Below, one piece after another: positions 1-9,049 of a stretch of 64,000 nt of DNA. Source of the stretch: Paraflavitalea sp966211765 (lineage in GTDB: Bacteria; Bacteroidota; Bacteroidia; Chitinophagales; Chitinophagaceae); NCBI GenBank assembly GCA_966211765.1, contig CBIHOV010000002.1, positions 310,001-374,000 on the forward strand. Reading direction: 5' to 3'. The translations under genes were made by a program, and so were the position numbers. Under the pieces are notes generated by a model, which worked only from the letters and a program-made list of their open reading frames with translations, was not told the DNA's origin and ran no database searches. How positions within the stretch are numbered: position 1 is the first letter of the stretch; the number at the start of each line of letters is the position of its first letter.

Positions 1-1230
1 CCAGGGCTTGTTGATGATCCATTCACTGCGGTTGCTTATACGGATAGTACGATTGCTGAATTTTGCCATCTGATCCCGGCTGGCATCAGGATCGAGCCTC
101 GTCCTATCGAGTGAGCTCATGAAGTCGATGCCCAGGGTATTCTTAAAGCGCAGGCCATTGTCTTGCTTGTAGGTCCACAGTACGCTCCCTCCTACCCGCT
201 GGTAGGCCTTGATCTTATTGCGGGGATCGTCATTACTGTTCAGGAAGTCGAGGCTGAAGTTTATAACACCGATAGCGGGGCTGACCTTGAATCCTTTATT
301 GAGGCCAATGTTCTGGGTGCCCTCATTGGTACGCATGCTAACGCGCCAGGGCGTCTCGCCAGCCTGGCGTTCGGCGTTAACCAAACCAGTAGTGTAATTG
401 CCATATCGGGCAGATGCTACACCGGTGATCACTTCAATGCTTTCGATATTTTCCGCCGGGATCTGTCGTAAGTCTATTCCGTTGTTGGCCACATCACCTG
501 TATAGCTCTTGTACAAGGTACCATTGCGATATCCCCTGTCCCTGATCACGCCGTTCTCCGGGTGATCGATATGATTGGCAGTAAGAAATCCTAAACGGGC
601 GGGATTCATCGTTTGCATATTGGCATCGTTGGATATGGTAGCGCCATCTATTTGTATGGACACCCCGAAGGCCTGGTTGAGGGCCTGTTCACCTGCAGGA
701 GGCAGCGCAGTACGCAGGGTGAGCACCGAAGCCGTTTGCACGGTGATCACAGGCTTCATAATGGTATGCCCGGGCAGGTAATTCAATACATTGGCTACGC
801 TGAGGGCCTGGGTTTGCTCGATGGCTTCCCGGTCAAAAACGATGGAGGAGTTAGAGGCGCTGGTCTTGCGGCGTACGCCATTGACCTCTACTTCGGGCAA
901 TTTGAGGCTCAGGGCCTGCAGTTTGATGACCTGCAGCTTTTCCAGTTCAGCCCCGGAATAAGTGCGGGTAAGGGTTTCCATACCTACGTGGCTGATGGTG
1001 ATGGTAAGCTCGGAGGCATCGGCTGCCAGGGGAATGGTAAAAGAGCCATTGGAGCTGGCATAATACAATATGTCCTGTGATGGTATTTTGATGGTGGCGA
1101 GGGATAAAGCTGCGCCGGCAGCATCTATGATCTTGCCCCTGAATTCCCTTGCGGTATTGCCATAAGTGAGCAATTGTGTGCAAAGGCATACGAATACCAA
1201 TAGACATGGTTTGGGCAGGGATGATCTCAT
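1..1230 (-). CDS. TonB-dependent receptor, N-terminal part (cut by window edge)
   Basis: Outer-membrane receptor for active uptake, powered by TonB-ExbBD. Only the first 410 codons are present; the reading frame is open to base 1, so the barrel continues outside. After a signal peptide (about residues 1-25) comes a carboxypeptidase-regulatory-like beta domain (GKIIDAAGAALSLATIKI, then VGMETLTRTYSG), followed by a plug domain with the VEVNGVRRKTSASNS segment, IDGATISNDA and ENIESIEVITGVASARYGN, the classic plug signature. The ATG at 1230 fits the signal peptide. An imperfect -7 box (CACCTTTG, complement of 1251-1258) lies just upstream. The substrate cannot be read from this part; no SusD partner is visible upstream. 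Confidence 0.93.
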   Translation of the reverse strand, partial: MRSSLPKPCLLVFVCLCTQLLTYGNTAREFRGKIIDAAGAALSLATIKIPSQDILYYASSNGSFTIPLAADASELTITISHVGMETLTRTYSGAELEKLQVIKLQALSLKLPEVEVNGVRRKTSASNSSIVFDREAIEQTQALSVANVLNYLPGHTIMKPVITVQTASVLTLRTALPPAGEQALNQAFGVSIQIDGATISNDANMQTMNPARLGFLTANHIDHPENGVIRDRGYRNGTLYKSYTGDVANNGIDLRQIPAENIESIEVITGVASARYGNYTTGLVNAERQAGETPWRVSMRTNEGTQNIGLNKGFKVSPAIGVINFSLDFLNSNDDPRNKIKAYQRVGGSVLWTYKQDNGLRFKNTLGIDFMSSLDRTRLDPDASRDQMAKFSNRTIRISNRSEWIINKPW

Positions 1231-1383
1231 TCTTCTAATTGATTGGGCCGCAAAGGTGTGCGCAGGACGAGGAAATGCAGTTGCGAGAAAAGGAAAAACA
1301 ACTACGCAGTCGGGAATAAATGAGCATGATACTCAGCAGCTTGCAATATTTTGCAGGAGGCAGCTACTATCAGGGCGAGTATT

Positions 1384-1434
1384 CAAAACAAAAAGCGCAG
1401 AAACACCGGGTCGATCACCCGGCACTCCTGCGCT
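1384..1434 (-). terminator. Rho-independent terminator of the DUF4920 gene
   Basis: Two stacked perfect stems: outer 7 bp (1394-1400 with 1428-1434) and inner 6 bp (1406-1411 with 1417-1422). On the minus strand they are followed by TTTTTGTTTT. The position is about 50 bases after the stop of the gene at 1486-1962. Confidence 0.8.
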
Positions 1435-1485
1435 GTATAATATATTATCTGTAAGGCTTTGACAAACTCAGCCCGGCAGCATCCC

Positions 1486-1962
1486 TTATTTCATTACCAG
1501 AATGCCATTGGCCAAAAGGCGGATCTCCTTTTTGGGCTGGGTAATGGCGTCTATTTCGGCCTGTGGTTTCTTGGCATCTTCGGCATAGTGCTTCAACTCA
1601 TCTACTGAAGTTGTTTTAAGCTTTGCTTCGGTATCGAGTACAACGGTTTTACCGATCATATCCATTGGTACGAAGAAACCATAGTCTTTCATTTTTACAA
1701 ATGCGGTAGTGGAATCATTGACCTGTACTTTCATCCAGCAGCCTTTTTTGGGGCATACGTCCAGCACCTTGGCAATTACCTTGGTTTGGCCAATGCTGTC
1801 TTTCTTTTCCAATTTGGCGGGCAGTTTGGAGATATCGACAGCGCCTTTGGCGGTTGTTTGAGCGCCGAAAACGTCGCCGGGATTGGCTGGGCCTTTAGGG
1901 GGCTGGGCTTGTGCCAGGGATAAGGTAGTGGCAGCAACCACTAATAATAAAAGCTTTTTCAT
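1486..1962 (-). CDS. DUF4920 domain-containing secreted protein
   Basis: A 158-residue exported protein with a signal peptide (MKKLLLLVVAATTLSLAQAQ). The body matches the DUF4920 family: a small OB-like beta domain with the family's CPKKGCWMKV motif (two cysteines about 4 apart) and an FFVPMDMIGK segment. The function of the family is not established; the Cys pair may bind metal or be redox active, which is inference. AAGGAG lies 8 bases before the ATG, a better ribosome site than most genes here. It is a single gene with its own terminator. Confidence 0.88.
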   Translation of the reverse strand: MKKLLLLVVAATTLSLAQAQPPKGPANPGDVFGAQTTAKGAVDISKLPAKLEKKDSIGQTKVIAKVLDVCPKKGCWMKVQVNDSTTAFVKMKDYGFFVPMDMIGKTVVLDTEAKLKTTSVDELKHYAEDAKKPQAEIDAITQPKKEIRLLANGILVMK

Positions 1963-2143
1963 ATTATAGCTCCTTGTTTAATTTTATACTACAAAGGTGC
2001 AGAAATAGGGTCAAATTCTGTTACGAAAGCGGAAAAACTATTCCTGCAAGGCTGATTTACAGGCTGATATACATCAATTCACAGTTGTGGGAATATTTTA
2101 TGCCTTTTTTACTCTTAGGGCCTAATCATTAGTGGATTATCCC

Positions 2144-2151
2144 TACCTTTG
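2144..2151 (+). promoter_or_regulatory. -7 element TACCTTTG for the DUF177-rpmF-plsX operon
   Basis: Exact match to the Bacteroidota -7 consensus TAnnTTTG, 23 bases before the DUF177 start codon. No clear -33 TTG is seen at the usual distance. Confidence 0.65.
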
Positions 2152-2174
2152 CAAACTCTTTAAAAGGGATGCTC

Positions 2175-2729
2175 ATGAGTAGCCGCAGGATTTTTGATAT
2201 TGCATTCGTAGGGCTAAAGCCGGGGATCCATGAGTTTGAGTATGCTATCGACGATAAGTTCTTTGTAGATTACCAGGAGCAGGATTTCCGCCACTGTATT
2301 GCACAGGTAAAGCTGACACTTGACAAAAAGGTAGGCTTTATGTTGTTGAAGTTTGAAGTAGGCGGAAAACTGGAAGTTACCTGCGACCGTTGCGGTAATA
2401 ACCTGCCTTTGGAACTCTGGGACGATTTCAACATCGTAGTAAAGATGGTGGAAGACCCGGAAGTGATGAATGAGCAGGAAGAAGATCCGGATGTATATTA
2501 TATATCCAGAGGCGAAAGCCACTTACGCATATCAGACTGGATCTATGAGTTCATTAATCTCAGCATTCCCATGCAGCGTATGTGTACGGTAGAAGAGATG
2601 GGAGGCCCGCATTGTAATAAAGAAGTGCTGGCCATGCTGAAAAAACTGGAAGCCGACGCCCAGAACGACGAACCCCAAAACCCTTTATGGAAAGGGTTGG
2701 AAAAGTTCAAAGATTTAGGAGACAATTGA
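2175..2729 (+). CDS. DUF177 (YceD-like) protein
   Basis: A 184-residue cytoplasmic protein of the DUF177/YceD family, which sits upstream of rpmF in most bacteria and has been linked to 23S rRNA and ribosome assembly. A CDRCG motif (about residue 74) is typical of the family; a third Cys (MCTVEEMGGPHC) lies near residue 140. An ATG at 2169 abuts the AGGG at 2165-2168, so the ATG at 2175, six bases after the Shine-Dalgarno-like AGGG, is the better start. It is the first gene of an operon with rpmF and plsX. Confidence 0.9.
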   Translation: MSSRRIFDIAFVGLKPGIHEFEYAIDDKFFVDYQEQDFRHCIAQVKLTLDKKVGFMLLKFEVGGKLEVTCDRCGNNLPLELWDDFNIVVKMVEDPEVMNEQEEDPDVYYISRGESHLRISDWIYEFINLSIPMQRMCTVEEMGGPHCNKEVLAMLKKLEADAQNDEPQNPLWKGLEKFKDLGDN

Positions 2730-2757
2730 TTTTAAGTAGTATATAAATTTTGAGGTT

Positions 2758-2949
2758 ATGCCTAATCCGAAACGCAGACATTCCCAACAACGGGGTGCCA
2801 AGAGAAGAACTCACTATAAAGCTGAGAAAGTTACATTGAGCAAGGACAGCACTACAGGAGAGATCCATGTACGTCACCGCGCTCACGTAAGCGAGGGTAA
2901 ATTGTATTATAAAGGAAAAGTGGTGGTAGAAAAATCCCCCATTAAATAA
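2758..2949 (+). CDS. rpmF: 50S ribosomal protein L32
   Basis: A 63-residue basic protein beginning MPNPKRRHSQQRGAKRRTHY, the L32 N-terminal signature. The C-terminal half reads STTGEIHVRHRAHVSEGKLYYKG: the four zinc-binding cysteines found in many L32 proteins are absent, as is usual for the Bacteroidota form. It lies 28 bases after DUF177 and 29 before plsX, an arrangement conserved across bacteria that ties ribosome production to phospholipid synthesis. Confidence 0.97.
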   Translation: MPNPKRRHSQQRGAKRRTHYKAEKVTLSKDSTTGEIHVRHRAHVSEGKLYYKGKVVVEKSPIK

Positions 2950-2978
2950 ATCCTTTTAATACAAACCTTACCTGCCGG

Positions 2979-3920
2979 ATGATAATTGGTTTAGATATGA
3001 TGGGTGGAGATTTTGCACCGCTGGAAGCGGTGAAAGGTGTCCAGCTATATTTGTCGGAAACTGATAGTCCGGCAATATTGTTTCTAACCGGTGATGAAGC
3101 ACAGCTGAATCCTTTGCTGCAGGAATATAATATTCCGGCAGACCGGGTGAAAGTAGTGCATGCACCACAGGTTATTGACATGCATGAACATCCCACCAAA
3201 GCGCTGAAGGAAAAGCAGCAATCTTCTATTGCCATCGGGTTTCACCTGCTGGCATCGGGCAAAACAGAAGCGTTTATCAGTGCCGGCAATACCGGCGCTA
3301 TGCTGGTAGGCGCCATGTACAGTATTAAAGCCATAGAAGGTGTTCAGCGCCCTACCATTTCCACCATTATTCCCAAAGAAGACGGTAAAACTGGTTTGTT
3401 ACTGGATGTTGGCCTGAATGCCGACTGTAAACCAGAGCACCTGAACCAGTTTGCGATCCTGGGTTCCCTGTATGCACAGCATATATTGGGTATTCCCAAT
3501 CCCCGGGTAGCTTTGCTGAATATTGGTGAGGAAGAAGGTAAGGGCAATATCCTGGCGCAAAACACCTACCCCCTCCTGAAAGAGAACAGCCAGATCAACT
3601 TTACCGGCAATATCGAAGGCCGGGATGTACTGGAAGATAAGGCCGACGTGATGGTGTGCGAAGGCTTTACCGGTAATGTGATCCTGAAAATGGCTGAATC
3701 CATCTACGACATCACCCACCGCAAAGACATTAAGCACGAATACTTCGACCGCTTCAACTTTGAGCTGTATGGCGGTACACCTGTACTGGGTGTTGCCAAA
3801 CCGGTGATCATTGGTCATGGTATATCTCATGCCAAAGCATTTTGCAACATGATCAAGGTGGCACAGAAAATGATTGAGGCCGACCTGATGAGCAAGATGA
3901 AGGCCAGCTTCGAGGCTTGA
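2979..3920 (+). CDS. plsX: Phosphate acyltransferase PlsX
   Basis: Converts acyl-ACP plus phosphate to acyl-phosphate, the acyl donor for PlsY in phosphatidic acid synthesis; peripheral membrane enzyme. At 313 residues it is of normal length. Diagnostic segments are IGLDMMGGDFAP at the start, ISAGNTGAMLVGA (about 107-119), LLLDVGLNADCKPEHL (about 145-160), LLNIGEEEGKGN (about 185-196) and VCEGFTGNVILK (about 226-237). In many bacteria fabH follows; here a CPBP protease follows instead, 19 bases downstream. Confidence 0.97.
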   Translation: MIIGLDMMGGDFAPLEAVKGVQLYLSETDSPAILFLTGDEAQLNPLLQEYNIPADRVKVVHAPQVIDMHEHPTKALKEKQQSSIAIGFHLLASGKTEAFISAGNTGAMLVGAMYSIKAIEGVQRPTISTIIPKEDGKTGLLLDVGLNADCKPEHLNQFAILGSLYAQHILGIPNPRVALLNIGEEEGKGNILAQNTYPLLKENSQINFTGNIEGRDVLEDKADVMVCEGFTGNVILKMAESIYDITHRKDIKHEYFDRFNFELYGGTPVLGVAKPVIIGHGISHAKAFCNMIKVAQKMIEADLMSKMKASFEA

Positions 3921-3939
3921 TTTACCTCACTCTTCTACA

Positions 3940-4851
3940 ATGAAACTTATCCTCGGCTATTTACGGGTATATGTTCGTGAGCTGAATATAAAAGCATGGT
4001 TGCTGGTAAGCCTGCTAATGGCTGTATTGATCTATTTCAATTACACAGCCGGCATAGAGTCTACCATCATGGGTAAGGATATCCTACCCCAGCTTGCCGG
4101 TTTCTTTTGTCTTTACCTCTTTGTCTTTGGAAGTGCCTGGCTAATACAATGGCTATTTAATAAAAATGCAGGCAGCCCTCCCCTCTTCTTCTATGTATTG
4201 CTGCTGGCCGGCCCCCTGATATTTGCCATCAAGGTATCTGCCGATGATATCGCCAGGGTATTGACGGCTGGCTTATCTATGCCCTGGAACGAATATGGTT
4301 ATAGAGCACTTAACTGGCCTGTAAAATGCCTGTTGGTTTTGTTGCTGGTAACAGGCGTATGGCGTGCGGGCAAATATGAATGGCCAGTAGCCGGTATGCA
4401 GCTGAAAGGATTTGATGTAAAGCCTTACTTTTTGTTGTTGCTTTTGATGGTGCCCCTGATCGCACTGGCAGGTACACAGGCCGATTTCCAGCATACTTAT
4501 CCCAAAGTACAGCGTATTGCTTTCCTAGATGAATATGTAACTGTGAGATGGCCCTGGAAGCTGTTGTATGAACTTTCCTATGGTATCGACTTCCTCACGA
4601 TTGAATTCTTTTTCCGCGGATTTTTAGTGCTGGCATTTGCACGTTATGCCGGCAAGGAGGCCATCATCCCCATGGCAGCCTTCTATTGCTGCATCCATTT
4701 CGGGAAGCCCTTGTTTGAATGTATCACCTCTTATTTCGGGGGGATCATATTGGGCGTGGTGGTATACCATACCCGGAGTATCTGGGGTGGCCTCATCGTT
4801 CACCTGGGCATAGCCTGGCTGATGGAACTGGCGGGCTATGTTTTTAAATAA
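3940..4851 (+). CDS. CPBP-family intramembrane metalloprotease
   Basis: A 303-residue multi-pass protein (about eight hydrophobic segments). The C-terminal third has the CPBP/Rce1-like motifs: E222-FFF-R226 (motif 1, with one Glu rather than the usual pair), H253 in CIHFGKP (motif 2) and H288 in IVHLGIA. Family members cleave or process membrane substrates, some for bacteriocin immunity; the substrate here is unknown. It is last in the plsX operon. Its stop codon (4849-4851) overlaps the 3' end of the RNase P RNA on the other strand. Confidence 0.85.
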   Translation: MKLILGYLRVYVRELNIKAWLLVSLLMAVLIYFNYTAGIESTIMGKDILPQLAGFFCLYLFVFGSAWLIQWLFNKNAGSPPLFFYVLLLAGPLIFAIKVSADDIARVLTAGLSMPWNEYGYRALNWPVKCLLVLLLVTGVWRAGKYEWPVAGMQLKGFDVKPYFLLLLLMVPLIALAGTQADFQHTYPKVQRIAFLDEYVTVRWPWKLLYELSYGIDFLTIEFFFRGFLVLAFARYAGKEAIIPMAAFYCCIHFGKPLFECITSYFGGIILGVVVYHTRSIWGGLIVHLGIAWLMELAGYVFK

Positions 4852-5287
4852 CTACAAACCTGTAAGCCGGATTCTGTTATCTGCCCCGGTTTTCACCGCA
4901 ACGGATATGGTTATCATTTATCTGGGCCTGGCATTACTGACAGGCTCTTGCTGCCTACCCACCCAACGTTCCCGGCTGTTAGGCCTGGATCGGACGAGCA
5001 GTCCTCGACCGTTGGTATACATGGCATTTCAGCATGTAAGGTTTACCCCTGCTGTACATTACTGTACAACACCGTAGGCTCTTACCCTACGTTTTCACCT
5101 TTACCGCACCGAAGTGCGGCAGTTATTTTCTGTGGCACTATCTGTTTCGCCCTGGTGAGTGTTGCCACCCCCCATTTTGAACCCGGCTCTTCACCGGTAC
5201 ATTGCTCTGTGCTGTCCGGACTTTCCTCCTCCCTGGTGATTCGTTATACACGAACCATGGCGGGAAGCGATAACCCGGTTTGTAGTT
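4850..5287 (-). ncRNA. rnpB: RNase P RNA (class A)
   Basis: Catalytic RNA of RNase P, which matures the tRNA 5' ends. The complement of 5213-5227 gives the universal GAGGAAAGTCCGGAC core, and the 3' part gives AGAATCCGGCTTACAGG. Helix P1 closes the molecule: 5277-5287 pairs with 4850-4860 over 11 bases, which sets both ends and a length near 438 nt. A -7 box sits five bases upstream of the inferred 5' end. Open reading frames across this stretch on the plus strand are spurious. Confidence 0.95.
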
Positions 5288-5291
5288 GCTG

Positions 5292-5299
5292 CAAAAATA
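5292..5299 (-). promoter_or_regulatory. -7 element of rnpB (TATTTTTG)
   Basis: Exact TAnnTTTG on the minus strand. Its G lies five bases before the predicted first base of RNase P RNA. Because this 5' end is fixed by helix P1, it gives a local ruler for where transcription starts after this box. A TTTG (complement of 5315-5318) is 15 bases further upstream, a little close for a -33 element. Confidence 0.75.
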
Positions 5300-5402
5300 C
5301 ACTTTTATGCGCGGCAAAGGTCAGCTACTATTGCCGGCAATGATTGATTGCGAAGGAAGAGCAGTCAGGTAAAGGCTTACAGAGAAAATGCTGCAGTATA
5401 GT

Positions 5403-5603
5403 TTATTGTGCGCGGGATGGCTTAACGGCAGGAATAGGATAAGGCGAACCCGGAACCTTTAATATCGTAACCACCCTCTTTAATGAATCGGGGTGTTCCG
5501 CTCGGGAATGCAACTTCGCGGAAGCCTTTTTCTTTGGCTGTTTCCAGGTACACAGCGCAAGTATCCCAATAAATACCACCATCACCAGCAGAACATATTT
5601 CAT
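5403..5603 (-). CDS. Small hypothetical membrane-anchored protein
   Basis: A 66-codon frame with one N-terminal hydrophobic helix (YVLLVMVVFIGILALCTW) followed by a basic, proline-rich tail. The helix-first pattern makes it more credible than a random frame, but there is no clear ribosome site or family match. A longer frame in another phase (5422-5676) covers the same DNA and lacks such a helix. Otherwise the 5300-5755 gap holds nothing recognisable. Confidence 0.35.
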   Translation of the reverse strand: MKYVLLVMVVFIGILALCTWKQPKKKASAKLHSRAEHPDSLKRVVTILKVPGSPYPIPAVKPSRAQ

Positions 5604-5755
5604 AGCGTATGCTTTTGGGGGAATTCAGTTGATTACCCCTTATGAAATTAGGCATACCAGGCAGATTTAGCAACATTTAAGCAGGATAATCTGGCAGTTC
5701 GTCGGGCATTTAACGCGATCGTATGATAATGATTTTACTTTTAACTAAAACAGGT

Positions 5756-6565
5756 ATGAAAAAACTACTGCTGGTTATTATGTTATCCGCGATGGCGCAA
5801 TGTATTTACAGCCAGGCTGGGCAGGATGTGGTGGCGGCGGAGCAAGCTTTTGCTCAGTATGCCATTACGCACAGTACGCGCCAGGCCTTTCTGCAGTACC
5901 TCGATAGCCAGGGCGTGGTATTTAACCGGGGAGCGATCAAAAACGGTATCGAGCAATGGACCACGATCCCGGAATCACCTATGAAACTGCTATGGCAGCC
6001 TGCCTTCGCGGCCACATCAGCCAGCGGTGATATGGGTTTTACGACAGGCCCCTATGAGCTGCGGCAAACCATGGAAGATACGGCAATAGGTGCCGGGCAG
6101 TACACAACCATCTGGGTAAAGAATAAAGCAGGGGAATGGAAGTTCCTGGCCGATTTGGGTACGGTGTACAGGCTTTCGCTGTACAATAAACAATCTGTTC
6201 AACTGGCATCGTCTTTCACTCCGGCCCCTGCAGCCGATACCAGCATTCTACTTACAGAAAAAAAGTTCATTGCAGATCATACAGCCAGGGGATCAATGGC
6301 TTTCCTTGACGCGACCATGCCGGGATCATGGTTTAATATAGACCGTAGGCAACCTGTCAATACTTTGCCCGCTATCGAGCAGGCATTGACCAAGGTGCCC
6401 GCTGATATTACATTTATGCCAGTAGCCAGTGGAATGGCAAGCAGCCGGGACCTCGCCTATGTATACGGCGTGGTGATCAATAAAGAAAGAAAGGAAAATT
6501 ACCTGCGCATCTGGGCGCATACAGCAAGCGGATGGAAACTGCTGGTACAGGTGCTCAAATGGTAA
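5756..6565 (+). CDS. Secreted protein with two NTF2-like (DUF4440-type) domains
   Basis: A 269-residue exported protein. The ATG at 5756 gives a clean signal peptide (MKKLLLVIMLSAMAQCIYSQ); the in-frame ATG at 5723 would add 11 odd residues. Residues about 25-145 form an NTF2-like domain (AEQAFAQYAITHSTRQAFLQYL at the start, WVKNKAGEWKFLADLG at the end). About 160-269 repeats the pattern (ending in HTASGWKLLVQVLKW). The role is unknown; such domains bind small ligands or act as enzymes. It is convergent with the LytTR gene. Confidence 0.75.
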   Translation: MKKLLLVIMLSAMAQCIYSQAGQDVVAAEQAFAQYAITHSTRQAFLQYLDSQGVVFNRGAIKNGIEQWTTIPESPMKLLWQPAFAATSASGDMGFTTGPYELRQTMEDTAIGAGQYTTIWVKNKAGEWKFLADLGTVYRLSLYNKQSVQLASSFTPAPAADTSILLTEKKFIADHTARGSMAFLDATMPGSWFNIDRRQPVNTLPAIEQALTKVPADITFMPVASGMASSRDLAYVYGVVINKERKENYLRIWAHTASGWKLLVQVLKW

Positions 6566-6586
6566 TGGCATTGCGGCTGACGCAGA

Positions 6587-7357
6587 TCAGTCGCCCAGCC
6601 ACTTTTTGAAATCATTGGCCTTTAGTCGTCCAACTATGATCTCTTCATAAGAAAGCGGCTTTACCTGCACTTTCAATTTGCCGCTGAACCAGGTGTGCAC
6701 TTTCTCTATGTTCTCGTAATTGATTATGAACTGACGGTTGGCTCTGAAAAATACCTGAGAATCTATTTCGGTTTCTATTTCATCCAACCGTTTGTCTATC
6801 ACATAATCGTCATTCGCTTTTGTCTTGATGTATTGCAGCCTGTCTTTGGTATAGAAATAAGCGATATCCTGTTGAGCTATAGAAATAAGCCTGGTGCCGT
6901 TTTTGGCGAGGTACCTGGTCTTGAATGCCCCTTCGCTGACCTCTGCCTTCCGCTTATTAAGCGCGGATACATTGTATTCATTGAATGGCTGACTGGAGCG
7001 CACATGTATTTTCCTGTATTTGAGGATGGCGGCAGTAAGTTCGTCCTTATTCACCGGTTTGAGCAGGTAATCAATGCTATTGAGTTTAAAGGCCTTCAAT
7101 ACATGCTCCTGGTAGGCGGTAGTAAAAATGATGGGTGACTCAACATTTACCCTGGTAAAAATATCAAAGCTTTGACCATCGCCCAATTCAATATCCACGA
7201 GCACCAGGTCTAACAGGGGTGCATTGCTAAAGAAATGGATGCTGGATTCAATGCTGTCCAGGGAGGCAACGACCTCAATGTCGGGATCAATTTCCTTGAG
7301 CATCGTTTTCAGGTGCCGGGCGGCAATTTCCTCGTCTTCAATGATGGCTACTTTCAT
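6587..7357 (-). CDS. LytTR-family response regulator
   Basis: A 256-residue two-component output protein. The receiver domain (1-120) has the acidic pocket E7-D8, phosphoacceptor D55 (LVDIELGDG), the FTTAYQ threonine and K100 of LLKPV. The LytTR DNA-binding domain covers about 150-254 (TRLISIAQQDIAYFYTKD; FFRANRQFIIN). It overlaps the upstream histidine kinase by 20 bases, so the two are translationally coupled partners. Confidence 0.95.
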   Translation of the reverse strand: MKVAIIEDEEIAARHLKTMLKEIDPDIEVVASLDSIESSIHFFSNAPLLDLVLVDIELGDGQSFDIFTRVNVESPIIFTTAYQEHVLKAFKLNSIDYLLKPVNKDELTAAILKYRKIHVRSSQPFNEYNVSALNKRKAEVSEGAFKTRYLAKNGTRLISIAQQDIAYFYTKDRLQYIKTKANDDYVIDKRLDEIETEIDSQVFFRANRQFIINYENIEKVHTWFSGKLKVQVKPLSYEEIIVGRLKANDFKKWLGD

Positions 7358-8390
7358 ATTCTTGCGATTTAATAAAGGGAACAGTTACCAGGAACTGGCT
7401 TTTGCTTTCATTAACGACCATATCAGGAAGTCCAAGCAGGCGCAATTTTTTCCGCATGTGGTTGAGCCCTTTGCCTGATCTTATGTCGTTCTTTTTGCGC
7501 TGCAGGTTGTTGCATACTGTTATATGCAGGTAATCATGTTCAAACTTAATGTCAATGTATAAAGGCTTTGCCTGGGTAACAATATTGTGCTTGACCGCAT
7601 TTTCAAGGAGAAGCTGAAGGCTGAGCGGCGGCACCAGGTATTGGTCAAGATCCTTTTCTCCCGTCACATGCAGGTGAAGCCCTTCGGCATACCTGGTTTT
7701 TAGCAGGAAGAAATAGGCTTTTACAAACCTGAGCTCTTCTTCAAGGCTGATGAGTTCCTGATCATTGGCCTGCAGAAAGTACCGGTATATATAAGCCAGT
7801 TCTTCTGTAAACATACGGGCACGGCCTGTGTCCATTTCCATCAGCCCTATGAGGGTATTGAGTGAATTAAAAAGAAAATGAGGCTGGACCTGTACTTTGA
7901 GGGAATCAAACTGTATCTGAAAATTTAAACGCTTTAGTTCTTCTGCTTCGGTTTTGGTTTTATCCCATTCTGAAAAGAAGTAGATGCTTTCATAGACTGC
8001 CACCTGAAGAAAAATAAACAACATGGTGATGCCTATGATATTGGAATAAACGGAGATATGCGCCACGTGAATCCCCCAGAGATTGGTATAGTCTTCCAGG
8101 TATACTCTGCCAAAACCTACCAGAAAAGCATAGGGTAGCAGCATAGCAGCAGCCAGGATTATCCTTCTTTTTACCCAAACAATGCCCTGCCATCTTTTTC
8201 TTAGTTGAAGAATGATAAACCTGGTAGGCTCCCAGATGGCCAATGTGTAGAGCATGGTGAGCGTGACGGTTTTCAGGAGAATATGCTCGTCCTTCCACCA
8301 AAAGAACATTTCCAGCATAAAGAAAATGAAGAACATGCCAGTCATCACCAGATAGCCAACAACCCGAAGTTTTTTCTCATTTACCTGCAC
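7338..8390 (-). CDS. LytS-type sensor histidine kinase
   Basis: A 350-residue membrane kinase of the His_kinase (PF06580) type. Four hydrophobic segments cover 10-135, a coiled stretch 140-165, then the phosphorylation motif QPHFLFNSLN with H171. The ATPase part has LLLENAVKHN (N box) and GKGLNHMRKKL (G box). Start codon is GTG at 8390; no in-frame ATG lies between it and the preceding stop. It follows the barrel gene by 23 bases and overlaps its response regulator. Confidence 0.94.
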   Translation of the reverse strand: MQVNEKKLRVVGYLVMTGMFFIFFMLEMFFWWKDEHILLKTVTLTMLYTLAIWEPTRFIILQLRKRWQGIVWVKRRIILAAAMLLPYAFLVGFGRVYLEDYTNLWGIHVAHISVYSNIIGITMLFIFLQVAVYESIYFFSEWDKTKTEAEELKRLNFQIQFDSLKVQVQPHFLFNSLNTLIGLMEMDTGRARMFTEELAYIYRYFLQANDQELISLEEELRFVKAYFFLLKTRYAEGLHLHVTGEKDLDQYLVPPLSLQLLLENAVKHNIVTQAKPLYIDIKFEHDYLHITVCNNLQRKKNDIRSGKGLNHMRKKLRLLGLPDMVVNESKSQFLVTVPFIKSQEYESSHH

Positions 8391-8413
8391 CGGAAGTGTT
8401 TTTGCAATATGGG

Positions 8414-9049
8414 TTAGAATTTATACCCGACAAATAATTGGAGCACATTGTTTTTCACATCAACCTTAGGAATAAAGTTAGGGTTGGGCGCACCTGCGTT
8501 GCCCTTATATAAATTGCCCAGGCTAATATTATAGCGGGCGCCCACCAGTAAACCTGCAAAAGGATAAATTTCAATACCCCCGGCAGCGCCATAGTCCACC
8601 TTGTTATAGTAATCCATCATTTTCTTTTGAAAGTTGGGGACAGAAGAAGGGCTCGGAACGCTATCGATCTTACCACCCACCAGGAATGCCAGTTGACCGC
8701 CTGCCTGCAATTGAACATACTTTGTAATGTTGATACACATTAACTGTGGTAACAGGATGTAGTTGAGATCTACAGAACCGGAAGTTTGCCCTGTTTTATA
8801 GTCATATCCTTGTTTGGAGAAGATAATCTCAGAACGATATCCCACAATGCCACGGGAGGGTGTGGCTATAAAAGCTCCTGCCATAAAACCGCTGCGGCTT
8901 TGGGCACCAATGGAAGAAGCTTTTGTAATGTTGGAAAAGTTGAAACCAGCCTTGATGCCGATCTTTGTTTTCTCAACCTTCGTATCAGGGGTCTGGCCAA
9001 TCACTACAACTGGCAACAGCAGGAGCATCACGCAATACAACTTGTTCAT
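8414..9049 (-). CDS. Outer-membrane beta-barrel (PorT/OMP_b-brl type) protein
   Basis: A 211-residue protein with a signal peptide (LYCVMLLLLPVVVIGQ), then alternating amphipathic strands with barrel marks: KIGIKAGFNFSNIT, FMAGAFIATP and a C-terminal strand ending VLQLFVGYKF (terminal Phe). It belongs to the small PF13568-like barrels of Bacteroidota; ligand unknown. It is co-directional with, and 23 bases before, the histidine kinase, so all three may form one operon and the barrel may be part of the sensed envelope process (inference). Confidence 0.82.
   Translation of the reverse strand: MNKLYCVMLLLLPVVVIGQTPDTKVEKTKIGIKAGFNFSNITKASSIGAQSRSGFMAGAFIATPSRGIVGYRSEIIFSKQGYDYKTGQTSGSVDLNYILLPQLMCINITKYVQLQAGGQLAFLVGGKIDSVPSPSSVPNFQKKMMDYYNKVDYGAAGGIEIYPFAGLLVGARYNISLGNLYKGNAGAPNPNFIPKVDVKNNVLQLFVGYKF

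Noticed and set aside
163..1207. Several plus- and minus-strand frames over the first 1.2 kb
   Set aside because: They lie in other frames of the TonB-dependent receptor, whose own frame runs unbroken from 1230 to base 1 and has clear plug-domain motifs.
4838..5343. Two plus-strand frames of 79 and 131 codons
   Set aside because: They are antisense to RNase P RNA, which is identified by its conserved core and helix P1.
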